DNA of 55,886 nt from Gammaproteobacteria bacterium (GTDB lineage: Bacteria > Pseudomonadota > Gammaproteobacteria > S144-34): assembly GCA_026989495.1 (NCBI GenBank), contig JALSJE010000090.1, positions 1-55,886 of the forward strand, given 5' to 3'. The notes below the pieces were generated by a model. The model made no database searches. It was not told the origin of the DNA and was given only the letters and a program-made list of their open reading frames with translations. Positions within the stretch are counted from its first letter, which is position 1, and each line of letters starts with the position of its first letter. Of this stretch, positions 48,463 through 55,886 are shown piece by piece. Both the position numbers and the translations under genes were made by a program.

Positions 48463-49685
48463 GGGGGGCCGGCCTCCTCAACCGTCGCGTGCTGGTGATG
48501 GCGCCCCTGGGCTTCGCCTCGGGGCTGCCGCTGGCGCTGACGGGGGCCACGCTCCAGGCCTGGCTCACCGTCTCGGGGGTGGAGCTGGCCGCCATCGGCC
48601 TCTTCGCGCTGGTGGGCCTGCCCTACACCTTCAAGTTCCTGTGGGCGCCGTTCATGGACCGCTTCGTGCCCCCGTGGCTCGGGCGGCGCCGCGGATGGAT
48701 GCTCTCCGCCCAGGCGGCGCTGGCGGCGGCCATCGCCTGGATGGCGGGTCTCGACCCCGCCACGATGCCCTGGGCGGTGGCGGCGCTCGCGCTCGCCATC
48801 GCATTCGCCTCCGCCTCGCAGGACATCGCCTTCGACGCCTACCGCACGGACGTGCTGCGCCCTCGCGAGCGCGGCGCGGGGGCTGCGGTCTCCGTGGCCG
48901 CCTACCGCATCGCCATGCTGGTCTCGGGCGCAGGCGCGCTGGCGGTGGCCGAGCGCCTCGGCTGGGAGACGGTCTGGCTCGCCATGGCGCTGCTCATGGC
49001 GGTGGGCGTGGCGGGCACGCTCGCCGGCCCCGCCCCCGAGCGCCCGTCGCCGCCGCCACCCTCCCTCGCCGAGGCCGTCGCGGGCCCCTTCCGGGCCTTC
49101 TTCCGCCGGCCCGGGGCCTGGGCCCTGCTGGCGCTGGTGGTGCTGTACAAGCTGGGCGACGCCTTCGCCGGGGCCCTCGCCACGGCCTTCCTCATCCGCG
49201 GCGTGGGCCTGAGCCTCGGCGAGGTCGGTTTCTACGCCAAGGTGCTGGGGCTGGCGGCGCTGCTCGCGGGCGCGCTGTGGGGCGGGGCCTGGATGGCGCG
49301 ATTGGGCCTGTGGCGGGCCCTGCTGCTCTTCGGCGCCCTGCAGGCGCTGACCAACCTGGGCTTCCTGGCGCTGGTGGCGGTGGGCCACGTGCCGCTGCTG
49401 GTGGGGGCGGTCATCGGCCTCGAGAACCTCGCCGGCGGTATGGGCACGGCGGCCTTCGTGGCGCTCCTCATGGGGCTGTGCGACCACCGCTACACCGCCA
49501 CCCAGTTCGCCCTGCTCTCAGCGCTGGCGGCGGTGGGGCGCGTGCTGGTGGGGCCGGCGGCGGGGCTCGTGGCCGGGCACCTGGGCTGGAGCGCCTATTT
49601 CCTGGCCAGCTTCGCCGTCGCGCTGCCGGGCCTGGTCCTGCTGGTGCGCCTGCGCGGGCCCGTGGCGGCGGCGGGGGCGGCCTAG
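48459..49685 (+). CDS. AmpG-like MFS transporter
   Basis: This 408-residue polytopic membrane protein with about 12 hydrophobic helices opens VLVMAPLGFASGLPLALTGATLQAWL. It has GLPYTFKFLWAPFMDRF, then SASQDIAFDAYRTDVL. These match the AmpG family of muropeptide permeases, which import GlcNAc-anhydroMurNAc peptides for cell-wall recycling. The GTG start overlaps the xth stop (GTGA). No ampC or ampR is near. It could transport a different substrate, since AmpG paralogues are common. It ends convergent with the NTF2-like gene, overlapping by 4 bases. Confidence 0.88.
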   Translation: MRGAGLLNRRVLVMAPLGFASGLPLALTGATLQAWLTVSGVELAAIGLFALVGLPYTFKFLWAPFMDRFVPPWLGRRRGWMLSAQAALAAAIAWMAGLDPATMPWAVAALALAIAFASASQDIAFDAYRTDVLRPRERGAGAAVSVAAYRIAMLVSGAGALAVAERLGWETVWLAMALLMAVGVAGTLAGPAPERPSPPPPSLAEAVAGPFRAFFRRPGAWALLALVVLYKLGDAFAGALATAFLIRGVGLSLGEVGFYAKVLGLAALLAGALWGGAWMARLGLWRALLLFGALQALTNLGFLALVAVGHVPLLVGAVIGLENLAGGMGTAAFVALLMGLCDHRYTATQFALLSALAAVGRVLVGPAAGLVAGHLGWSAYFLASFAVALPGLVLLVRLRGPVAAAGAA

Positions 49686-50101
49686 TGGAGCTGCCTGGCG
49701 GCTTCGGTGACGGCGCGCTGCGGCCGCGGCGCGGGCGAGGCGTGGTGCAGGATCATGCGCCAGCCGTCGCGCTCGAGCTGATAGACGTTGGTGGCCTCCA
49801 CCGGCGGGCGGGGCTCGCCCTCGCCGGCGACGTGGATCAGCTCGCGCACCACGTGCACGGCGAGCGCCGGGCCCTGCACCCGGTGCAGGGCCTCGAGGCG
49901 GAAGCGCAGCCGCTCGCCCGAGGCGAAGATCTCCGCCCAGCTGCGACGCACGGCCTCGACGCCCGTGAGGCGGGGCCCCATGGGATGGATGCAGACCACG
50001 TGGTCCGCCGCGGACCACACGCCCATCATGGCCTCCAGGTCGCGCCGCTCGAAGGCGCGGTAGAAGGCCTCCTCGGCCTCCTCGGGAGTCGCATAGCGCA
50101 T
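49682..50101 (-). CDS. NTF2/SnoaL-like domain protein
   Basis: This 139-residue protein begins MRYATPEEAEEAFYRAFERRD and has MMGVWSAADHVVCIHPMGPRLTG, VRRSWAEIFASG and a C-terminal VYQLERDGWRMILHHASP. These are hallmarks of the SnoaL_3/DUF4440 group of the NTF2-like fold. Members are small cone-shaped barrels, often enzymes or binding proteins of unknown substrate. No function can be named. It is convergent with the AmpG-like gene and divergent from the PfkB gene. Confidence 0.85.
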   Translation of the reverse strand: MRYATPEEAEEAFYRAFERRDLEAMMGVWSAADHVVCIHPMGPRLTGVEAVRRSWAEIFASGERLRFRLEALHRVQGPALAVHVVRELIHVAGEGEPRPPVEATNVYQLERDGWRMILHHASPAPRPQRAVTEAARQLH

Positions 50102-50175
50102 GGGGGGGGAGCATAGCGCGCCGATGCGGAGGGTGTCTCCCGGGCGGGTCCCGGGCGGTGGACGGTGAGCGGCGA

Positions 50176-51075
50176 ATGGCGACGGTGGAAGGCGAGCGCG
50201 TGCTGGTGGTGGGCAACGCGGTGCTGGACGTGGTGCTGCGGGTGCCGCACCACCCGGCCGAGGACGAGGAGCTGCGCGCCTCCGGCCGCCGCCTCGCCCC
50301 GGGCGGCAACGCGGCCAACACGGCGGTGGCGCTGGCGGCGCTGGGCCGGTGTCCGGCCCTGCTCGCTGTCCTCGCCGAGGATGCCGAGGGGACGGCGCTC
50401 GCGGGGATGCTTGCCCGCCGGGGGGTGGACCTGGCCCACGCCGTGCGCCGCCCCGGCGCCACGCCGGTCTCGTACGTGCTGCTGAGCGCCGCCACCGGCG
50501 CGCGCACCATCGTCCACCATCGCGACCTCCCGGAGCTCGAGGCGACGGACCTCGAGGCCGTGCCGCTGGAGGGTTTCGCCTGGGTCCACTTCGAGGGGCG
50601 CAACGTGGCCGCCCTGGGGGCCATGCTGGATCACGTGCGCCGTCGCGCCCCGGCGGTGCGGGTCTCGCTGGAGCTGGAGAAGCCGCGCCCGGGCCTGGAG
50701 GCGCTGGCCGGCCGGGCGGACCTGGTGGTGGCGGCCCGCGCCTACGCCGCCGCGCGCGGCTGGGCCACGCCCGAAGCCGTGCTGGCGGCCCTGCGGGCGC
50801 GGGCGCCGCGGGCGCTCCTCGTGTGCGCCTGGGGCGCGGCCGGGGCCGTCTGGTCGGCGCCCGGCGGCGCGGGCGGGCGGGTGCCGGCCTTCCGTGCCGG
50901 TCCGGTGGTCGATACCCTCGGGGCCGGCGACGTGCTCAATGCCGGGCTCGTCCACGGCCTGCTCGCGGGGCTCGATCCGGGCGAGGCGGTGGCGCGGGCG
51001 GTGCGGCTCGCCGGCCGCAAGTGCGCGCGCGAGGGGCTGGACGGGCTTGGCCCGGACGACTGGGAGACGCCGTGA
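50176..51075 (+). CDS. PfkB-family sugar kinase
   Basis: This 299-residue ribokinase-like carbohydrate kinase has the N-terminal VLVVGNAVLDVVLRVP, the GGNAANTAVALAALG substrate motif, and the C-terminal PfkB signature DTLGAGDVLNAGLVHG with its catalytic Asp. It most resembles ketohexokinase/fructokinase-like members, but the sugar cannot be decided. An in-frame GTG at 50158 would add six residues; the ATG is preferred for codon choice. It precedes the Rieske gene by about 58 bases on the same strand. Confidence 0.88.
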   Translation: MATVEGERVLVVGNAVLDVVLRVPHHPAEDEELRASGRRLAPGGNAANTAVALAALGRCPALLAVLAEDAEGTALAGMLARRGVDLAHAVRRPGATPVSYVLLSAATGARTIVHHRDLPELEATDLEAVPLEGFAWVHFEGRNVAALGAMLDHVRRRAPAVRVSLELEKPRPGLEALAGRADLVVAARAYAAARGWATPEAVLAALRARAPRALLVCAWGAAGAVWSAPGGAGGRVPAFRAGPVVDTLGAGDVLNAGLVHGLLAGLDPGEAVARAVRLAGRKCAREGLDGLGPDDWETP

Positions 51076-51133
51076 GCGCGGGTCGTCTGGCGGCAAGGGC
51101 ACAGGGGGGCGGGATGGGGAGGGCGTGCATCCC

Positions 51134-51472
51134 GTGAGTGCGACGGTGCTGTGCCGGCTCGACGACATCCCGGACGGCGGGGCACGGGGGCTCGAGCTCC
51201 CGGACGGCACGCCGGTGGTGGCCGTGCGCCGGGGTGCGGCCGTGCACGTCTATCTCGACCGCTGCCCCCACACGGGCGTGACCCTGGCCTGGCGGCCCGA
51301 CGACTTCCTCACCCCGGAGGGCGACCTCATCCGCTGCGCCACGCATGATGCGCGCTTCCGGATCGAGGACGGCCTGTGCGTGGCCGGCCCTTGCGCGGGC
51401 GACGCCCTGGAGCCCGTGCCCGTGGTGGTGCGCGGCGGGTGCGTGCTGCTCGCGGAGGGCGATGGCGCGTGA
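51134..51472 (+). CDS. Rieske [2Fe-2S] domain protein
   Basis: This 112-residue single-domain Rieske protein has its cluster ligands in RCPHTG (Cys-x-His) and RCATHDARF (Cys-x2-His), followed by RIEDGLCVAGPC. Such small soluble Rieske proteins act as electron carriers or ferredoxin-like partners of oxygenases; none is in the window. The GTG at 51134 is chosen because a GGGGAGG site lies 11 bases upstream, whereas an in-frame GTG at 51125 is too close to it. Its stop overlaps the GTG of the following transporter. Confidence 0.88.
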   Translation: MSATVLCRLDDIPDGGARGLELPDGTPVVAVRRGAAVHVYLDRCPHTGVTLAWRPDDFLTPEGDLIRCATHDARFRIEDGLCVAGPCAGDALEPVPVVVRGGCVLLAEGDGA

Positions 51473-52407
51473 TCGCCACCGCCACCACGCTCTTCCCCCT
51501 GTGGGCGCTCGCCGCCTGCGCCGCCGCCTGGGTGTGGCCCGGCCCCTTCGCGGCGCTCGAGCCCGCCATCGTGCCTCTGCTGGGCGTGGTCATGTTCGGC
51601 ATGGGCGCCACGCTCACGGCGGGGAGCTTCGCCGCGGCCCTGCGCCGGCCCGGCGTCGTGGCCCTCGGGGTGGCGCTGCAGTACCTGGTGATGCCGCTCG
51701 CGGGCTGGGCGGTGGCGACGCTCGCCGGGCTGCCGCCGCTCGCCGCCGCGGGCGTGATCCTCGTGGGGAGCTGCCCGGGCGGGACGGCCTCCAACGTCAT
51801 CTGCTACCTGGCGCGGGGCGACGTGGCGCTGTCCATCACGCTGACCGCCGCCTCCACGCTGCTGGCCGCCTGGGCCACGCCGCTGCTGACCTGGCTCTAC
51901 GCCGGCACGCGCATCGAGGTCCCGGTGGCGGCCATGATGGGCGACATCGCCCTCGTGGTGCTGGTGCCCGTGGGGCTCGGCGTGCTCGCCAACACCCTCT
52001 GGCACGACCGCATCGCGCGCCTGCGCCGCCTCATGCCCCTGGTCTCGGTGGCGGCGATCGCGCTCATCATCGCCATCATCGTGGCGCTGACCCGCGAGCG
52101 GCTGGCCGCCGTGGGCGCGGCGGTGGCGGCGGCCGTCGTCGCGCACAACGGCCTCGGGCTGGCGCTGGGCTACGCGGCCGCGCGTCTCGCGGGACTCGAC
52201 CGGCGGCTCGCCCGCACACTCGCCATCGAGGTGGGGATGCAGAACTCGGGCCTCGGCGTGGCGCTCGCGGCCAAGCACTTCGGGCCGGTGGCGGCCCTGC
52301 CGGGGGCGCTCTTCTCCGTCTGGCACAACCTCACGGGCTCGGCGCTCGCCGCCTGGTGGTCGAGACGGGCCGCGTCGGGCAGCGGCTGGCGGCAGGGCGG
52401 CTCATGA
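51469..52407 (+). CDS. Bile acid:sodium symporter (BASS) family transporter
   Basis: This 312-residue membrane protein with nine to ten hydrophobic helices is of the BASS family. Motifs include VVMFGMGATLTAGSF, GSCPGGTASNVICYLARG and EVGMQNSGLGVALAAKHF, all conserved around the sodium sites of this fold. Bacterial BASS members move organic anions such as pyruvate, pantothenate or bile-acid-like molecules; the substrate here is unknown. GTG start overlaps the Rieske stop. The 3' end overlaps the convergent phosphatase gene by 6 bases. Confidence 0.93.
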   Translation: MIATATTLFPLWALAACAAAWVWPGPFAALEPAIVPLLGVVMFGMGATLTAGSFAAALRRPGVVALGVALQYLVMPLAGWAVATLAGLPPLAAAGVILVGSCPGGTASNVICYLARGDVALSITLTAASTLLAAWATPLLTWLYAGTRIEVPVAAMMGDIALVVLVPVGLGVLANTLWHDRIARLRRLMPLVSVAAIALIIAIIVALTRERLAAVGAAVAAAVVAHNGLGLALGYAAARLAGLDRRLARTLAIEVGMQNSGLGVALAAKHFGPVAALPGALFSVWHNLTGSALAAWWSRRAASGSGWRQGGS

Positions 52408-53007
52408 CATCTGGGCGGGCGCGGCGAGGACGCGCTCGCGCAGGAGCTCGGCCTGCACCCCCTCGCGCACCAGCGCCCGGGTCTCCTCGCCGGCGTCCGC
52501 GGGGCAGCGGGCGGCGGTGCGGCGCTCGATCTCGGGACCGGCACCCAGCAGGAGGTCGGTGCGGCAGCCCATGAGGGCGTCCCACAGGGGGACCACCTTG
52601 GGCCGGGCGCGCCGCACGCGCGCGTAGGCCTCCACCGGGTCGAGCCCTTCCACGAAGCTCAGGTAGGCGGCCACCACCAGCGGCGAGCGCCCCACGCCCT
52701 GGGTGCAATGCACGTAGACGGCGCGGCACCCCGCGAGCAGCCCGTGCAGGGTGCGCACCGCCTCGGGGAGCCTCCGGCGCATGTCGGCCTCGTCGAAGTC
52801 GCGCATGGGCACGCGCGCGGGCCGGAGGCCCGCGGCGCGCAGGCTCGCGGCGAGCGCGTCCCAGTCGAGGCCCAGGCCGGCGAGGCAGGCATCGTGCTGC
52901 ACGCTGAGGACGCCCTCGACCCCCTGCGGGCGCAGGGCGAGCACGTCCTCGGAGGAAGACGGGCACTCGCCGAGAAGGATGCGCTCGGTCACGGGCGTCC
53001 AGTCCAT
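52402..53007 (-). CDS. Dual-specificity-type protein phosphatase
   Basis: This 201-residue member of the cysteine-based protein tyrosine phosphatase superfamily has the active-site loop HCTQGVGRSP (HCx5R plus Ser) at about residue 105. The general-acid Asp lies in PMRDFDEADMRRRLP, followed by AAYLSFVEGLDPVEAY. The N-terminal PVTERILLGECPSS fits bacterial DSP-like proteins. It lies immediately after the endonuclease V gene on the minus strand with only 2 bases between, so the two are likely co-transcribed. The biological substrate is unknown. Confidence 0.88.
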   Translation of the reverse strand: MDWTPVTERILLGECPSSSEDVLALRPQGVEGVLSVQHDACLAGLGLDWDALAASLRAAGLRPARVPMRDFDEADMRRRLPEAVRTLHGLLAGCRAVYVHCTQGVGRSPLVVAAYLSFVEGLDPVEAYARVRRARPKVVPLWDALMGCRTDLLLGAGPEIERRTAARCPADAGEETRALVREGVQAELLRERVLAAPAQMS

Positions 53008-53009
53008 GG

Positions 53010-53738
53010 CTATACGGTGCGGGCACCGGCGCGGCGGCGTCCGTGACGCCCTTCGCGCGCACCCCGTGCGGATTTCTCGGAAGCGAGGTGGTGGGCCGCG
53101 CGGGCGGGCTCCGGCAGCCGGTAGCGGGTCACACAGGCCATGACGAGCGCGACCGCCGTGGGCAGGCTCACCCGGTGCCCGGTGGAGACATAGAGCGGCC
53201 GCACGCCGGCGCGGGTGCGCAGCACCGCGCCGATGCGCTCGCTGCCGTCCGTGAGCGGCGTCCAGGCCCCGCGCACCGCCGGCACGGGCCCGTGCGTCCC
53301 GACGAGACGCGACTTGGCCACGCCGATGCTGGGGATGCCGGTGACCACGCCCAGATGGCAGGCGAGGCCGAAGCGGCGCGGATGGGCGTAGCCCTGGCCG
53401 TCGCACAGCAGCAGGTCCGGCTCGGTCGCCAGCGCCTCGAGCGCCGCCAGCGCCGCCGGGACCTCGCGGAAGGAGAGCAGGCCTGGCACGTAGGGGAAGG
53501 CCGTGGGCCGGCGCACGAGCGCCGTCTCCACGGGCTCGAGGCCCGGCAGCGCGAGCACCGCGACGGCGGCGCGGGTCACGCGACCGCCCGCCTCGAAGCC
53601 GATGTCGATCCCGGCCACCCGGTGCACGGGCCCGAGCCGGTCGGCGGTCTCCACCCGGCGCGCCAGCCGCGCCTGGATGGCGCGCGCCTCGGAGGGGCTC
53701 ACGTCCCAGGGATGCGGGGCCTCGTAGCGCCGCTTCAC
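53010..53738 (-). CDS. nfi: Endonuclease V
   Basis: This 242-residue endonuclease cuts DNA next to deoxyinosine and other base damage. Motifs include [21 protein letters not shown] (first metal Asp), [52 protein letters not shown] and [10 protein letters not shown], all typical of the Nfi family. The GTG start at 53738 gives [18 protein letters not shown] at the N-terminus, the usual family start; the open frame further upstream runs through the RNA gene and is not protein-like. It lies downstream of an intrinsic terminator. Confidence 0.94.
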   Translation of the reverse strand: MKRRYEAPHPWDVSPSEARAIQARLARRVETADRLGPVHRVAGIDIGFEAGGRVTRAAVAVLALPGLEPVETALVRRPTAFPYVPGLLSFREVPAALAALEALATEPDLLLCDGQGYAHPRRFGLACHLGVVTGIPSIGVAKSRLVGTHGPVPAVRGAWTPLTDGSERIGAVLRTRAGVRPLYVSTGHRVSLPTAVALVMACVTRYRLPEPARAAHHLASEKSARGAREGRHGRRRAGARTV

Positions 53739-53781
53739 GGGCGGGCGTGTCCGGAGCTGGACCAGGTCCAAGCGCTTGGCC

Positions 53782-53810
53782 AAAAAAAGCGGGCGCAAGG
53801 GTGCGCCCGC
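53782..53810 (-). terminator. Intrinsic terminator of the structured RNA
   Basis: GCGGGCGC (53789-53796) pairs with GCGCCCGC (53803-53810) around a 6-base loop. On the minus strand it is followed by seven T (53788-53782). It lies upstream of nfi, so it terminates a separate short transcript. Confidence 0.88.
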
Positions 53811-53996
53811 GCCGGGAACCGTCCCCGCCGCCTGGCGAGCGGGCCGCGTGACGGCTGCGTGCCCTCGGGGTGTGCCTCGGGATGATGGCTCCGGTCGAGG
53901 TGCCGCACCGCCTCGATCCGGTGCTCGGGCACGTGCGCGGTGCGCGCGCTCTGCCGTCTGGCGGCCAAGCCCCGGTCCTGCGTGCCGGTTCCCGGA
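53782..53996 (-). ncRNA. Rod-shaped structured RNA, candidate 6S RNA (SsrS)
   Basis: On the minus strand a 184-nt segment (53995 to 53812) folds into a symmetrical rod. Its ends pair perfectly over 10 bp (53986-53995 with 53812-53821). Two further stems are collinear: 53960-53965 with 53827-53832, and 53947-53951 with 53837-53841. An apical hairpin (53891-53921, stem TCGAGG/CCTCGA plus CCGG/CCGG) sits exactly at the midpoint. An intrinsic terminator follows. Length, closing stem, internal bulges and central loop match 6S RNA architecture, but I see no decisive primary-sequence match and the neighbour is nfi, not zapA/ygfA. A TATACT at about 54085-54090 could be an upstream -10. Confidence 0.55.
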
Positions 53997-54131
53997 AAAC
54001 CCGCCGCCCCTCGGGGCGGGGCGGCCCACTATGCCCTGCCCCGGCCCGTCCCGCAAGCGGGTCCGCCCGGGTGCCCACCGCACAAGTATAGCGCCGCGGC
54101 GATCGGCTGCACGGGCAGGAATGTCGTTTCA

Positions 54132-54150
54132 AAACAACAAGTTGTTGTTT
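54132..54150. promoter_or_regulatory. 19-bp AT-rich palindrome upstream of marC
   Basis: AAACAACAAGTTGTTGTTT consists of two exact 9-base arms around a central G, an AT-rich island in GC-rich DNA. It is 80 bases upstream of the marC start and about 40-60 bases upstream of the candidate -10 of the structured RNA. It is a good operator candidate. Confidence 0.6.
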
Positions 54151-54229
54151 CGTGGCCGAGCCCGTGCCGGGCCCGGGCGCAAGCCCTTGAAGCGCAAGGG
54201 CGGCCGGCGGCGTGCTAACCTGCCTCCCC

Positions 54230-54847
54230 ATGGAGGGTCTGGTGCATGCCTTCGTGGTGCTGTTCGTGGTGGTGGACCCGGTGGGGCTCGCGCCCATCTA
54301 CGCGGGCCTCGCCGCGGGGCTGCCCGCAGACGAGCGCCAGCGCACGGCCCTGCGGGCCGTGGCCCTCTCGGCCGGACTGCTGCTCGCCTTCGCCTTCACG
54401 GGTCGCCAGATCCTCGGCGCGCTCGGCATCAGCCTGCCCGCTTTCCGCATCGCGGGCGGGCTGCTGCTGTTCCTGCTCGCCGTGGACATGGTCTTCGTGC
54501 GCCACTCGGGCCTGCGCACCACCACGCCGGCCGAGCGCGAGGAGGCGCGCCGCCGCGAGGACATCTCGGTCTTTCCCCTGGCCTTCCCGCTCATCGCCGG
54601 GCCCGGCGCGCTGACCACCGTGCTCCTGCTGGCCTCGGGCGAGGAGGGAGCGCCCGGCTGGCTGGGGCTCACGCTGGTCATCCTCGCCGTGATCGCGGTG
54701 ACGGCGGCGGCCCTGTGCCTCGCGACGCGCATCACGCGCCTGCTGGGCGAGACCGGCGCCAACGTGGTCACCCGCGTGCTGGGGCTGGTGGTGGCGGCGC
54801 TCGCCGTGCAGTACGTGCTCGACGGCGTGCGTGCGGCGCTGGCCTGA
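54230..54847 (+). CDS. MarC-family integral membrane protein
   Basis: This 205-residue MarC/UPF0056 membrane protein with six hydrophobic helices has [15 protein letters not shown] near residue 14, [15 protein letters not shown] near 80, and [23 protein letters not shown] near 115, the family's conserved segments. The molecular function of MarC proteins is unresolved; they are not antibiotic exporters as once proposed. The ATG gives the normal N-terminus; a GTG at 54212 would add six residues. It is convergent with the YdjM-like gene. Confidence 0.93.
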   Translation: MEGLVHAFVVLFVVVDPVGLAPIYAGLAAGLPADERQRTALRAVALSAGLLLAFAFTGRQILGALGISLPAFRIAGGLLLFLLAVDMVFVRHSGLRTTTPAEREEARRREDISVFPLAFPLIAGPGALTTVLLLASGEEGAPGWLGLTLVILAVIAVTAAALCLATRITRLLGETGANVVTRVLGLVVAALAVQYVLDGVRAALA

Positions 54848-54860
54848 ACGGCCGCGGCGG

Positions 54861-55886
54861 TCAGTCGGCGGTGAGGGGCGCGTGGACGCCGCGCGCGCGC
54901 CGCGGCAGGTGGCGCAGCCGCCATGTGGTGCCGTCGCCCCCGCGGCACAGCCCGAAGCGGAAGGGGGGCGCCAGCCCCGGCACGGCGAAGCGCAGGTCCG
55001 AGAACCAGGCGCAGGGCATGCCGCCCTCCCGGGTCTCCCCCACCACGAAGGGAAAGCGGGCGAAGCGGCGGAAGGCCGCCAGCTCGGGGCGGGACCAGGC
55101 GCGCGCCGCCAGCGGCCGGGCCCTGCCGTCGCGGGCCGGGTGGGGCACGAGGCGCCAGGGCGGCCGCGCGGCCGGGGCGTAGGCCGCCGCGACCCGGTCC
55201 AGGATCCCCTCGGGGGGGGCCGCCCCGGCGGCCTGCACCCCTCCGGCGCGCGCGAAGAGCCGCACGTGGGCCACGGCATAGCCCGCCGGCGTCTCCACCA
55301 CCAGCTTCCAGCGCAGCGGCGAGAGGGGCTGCGGAATGGCGTGGGCCCGCTCGGGGCCGAGCCCCAGGGCGGCGGCGTGCGCGCGCGCGAGGGCCAGGGC
55401 CCGCTGGTGGAGCGCCTGCTCGGCTGCCAGCACGCCCCCGGCCAGGAGCAGGGCGACCCCCGCGACCGCACCGCCCCGGCCGTCCCCCCGCCGGTCGGCG
55501 CGCCATGCCAGCACCAGTCCGGCGAGCAGCGGCACCGTCACGAGGGGGTCCACCACGAAGGTGGACGAGAGGCTGAAGCGGCGCCCGTCGAGCGGCCACA
55601 GGACGGCGGTGCCGAAGGGCGTGACGAGGTCGAGCAGGATGTGGAGCGCCGTCCCGGTGGCGACGATGAGCCCCGTTCGTCCGCTTCCCAGCCGGCGCCG
55701 GGCCGGCCCCAGCAGCGCCGTGAGCAGGCCCGCCCACAGGGGCAGCAGCAGGAGCGAGTGGGTGAAGGTCCGGTGCCAGTTGAGGTAGGTGAGGGGATCG
55801 GCCGCAAGGCGCAGGAGATAGTCCGCGTCCGGCGCCATCGCCGCCGCCAGCCCCGTCCAGAGGGCCGTGCGGGCCGTTCCTGCGGG
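54861..55886 (-). CDS. Membrane-bound metal-dependent hydrolase (YdjM/DUF457 type), 5'-truncated by window edge
   Basis: The frame is open to the right edge, so the N-terminus lies outside the window; the in-frame ATG at 55838 is probably internal. The visible part has APDADYLLRLAADPLTYLNWHRTFTHSLLL, where Asp and the HRxxTHS motif mark the YdjM-type hydrolase family. Then come TALHILLDLVTPFGT, further hydrophobic helices, and a long extramembrane C-terminal domain (about 190 residues) ending in an Arg-rich stretch. The reaction is unknown. Confidence 0.88.
   Translation of the reverse strand, partial: PAGTARTALWTGLAAAMAPDADYLLRLAADPLTYLNWHRTFTHSLLLLPLWAGLLTALLGPARRRLGSGRTGLIVATGTALHILLDLVTPFGTAVLWPLDGRRFSLSSTFVVDPLVTVPLLAGLVLAWRADRRGDGRGGAVAGVALLLAGGVLAAEQALHQRALALARAHAAALGLGPERAHAIPQPLSPLRWKLVVETPAGYAVAHVRLFARAGGVQAAGAAPPEGILDRVAAAYAPAARPPWRLVPHPARDGRARPLAARAWSRPELAAFRRFARFPFVVGETREGGMPCAWFSDLRFAVPGLAPPFRFGLCRGGDGTTWRLRHLPRRARGVHAPLTAD

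Noticed and set aside
54003-54025. GCCGCCCC/GGGGCGGC stem followed by TTTT on the minus strand as a separate terminator or riboswitch
   Set aside because: No gene ends upstream of it and the T-run is short; it may be part of the leader of the structured RNA, but evidence is insufficient to call it.
1-55886. tRNA genes, rRNA, insertion sequences, integrases or CRISPR arrays
   Set aside because: Intergenic regions were read on both strands; none shows a cloverleaf with TTCRA loop, transposase motif, or regularly spaced direct repeats.

Overview
This 55.9-kb, very GC-rich window comes from a chromosome. It looks like a sulfur-oxidising gammaproteobacterium related to Chromatiales/Ectothiorhodospiraceae. 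The lineage is an inference from gene order (rpsU next to tsaD; tsaD-plsY-folB-folK) and from a complete sulfite-to-sulfate oxidation island; no rRNA or other taxonomic marker lies in the window. I see no tRNA, rRNA, insertion sequence, prophage or CRISPR array.

Layout. (1) 0-19.7 kb: housekeeping and envelope genes. These are YqeY, rpsU, tsaD, plsY, folB-folK, a His-rich secreted protein, a 1682-residue cNMP/rhodanese/coiled-coil membrane protein overlapping a DUF2914 gene, a pteridine-reductase-like SDR, a MidA-type methyltransferase, a response-regulator/class III cyclase, uppP, cca, a predicted lipoprotein peptidase, an NDUFA9-like protein, an aldehyde dehydrogenase and moaA. (2) 19.7-25.9 kb: periplasmic nitrate reductase operon napFDAGHBC, divergent from moaA, with an FNR/CRP-family-like box between them. 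(3) 26-46.4 kb: the sulfur island. It holds soeABC (direct sulfite oxidation, minus strand), divergent sat-aprBA (indirect oxidation through APS), a Cys-cluster protein, a PstS-like binding protein, qmoA-qmoB-hdrC-hdrB (electron transfer from AprBA), a divergent CbbQ/NorQ-CbbO/NorD pair, and a protein made of two tandem TusA-like domains. (4) 46.4-55.9 kb: pyrE, xth, an AmpG-like transporter, a PfkB kinase, a Rieske protein, a BASS transporter, a phosphatase plus endonuclease V, a candidate 6S-like RNA, marC and an edge-truncated YdjM-like protein.

How the genes fit together. Sulfite can be oxidised directly by SoeABC, with electrons entering the quinone pool. It can also be oxidised by AprBA to APS, which Sat converts to sulfate with ATP formation; AprBA electrons would pass through QmoAB-HdrCB. 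Nap offers a periplasmic electron sink, and the neighbouring MoaA makes the molybdopterin that both NapA and SoeA need. The tandem TusA-like protein and the MoxR/VWA pair are the least explained members of the island.

The most novel-looking signal is a family of ~165-bp intergenic elements (three full copies and one partial). Each is built as a string of four hairpins, and paired changes between copies preserve base pairing. All three full copies start just downstream of a stop codon with the terminator-like hairpin nearest the gene; the two whose far flank is visible fill gaps between convergent genes. Other leads are the tandem TusA fusion with a Cys-less first domain, the giant cNMP-rhodanese coiled-coil protein, a 184-nt rod-shaped RNA candidate, and several operator-like dyads in the divergent control regions of the sulfur island.
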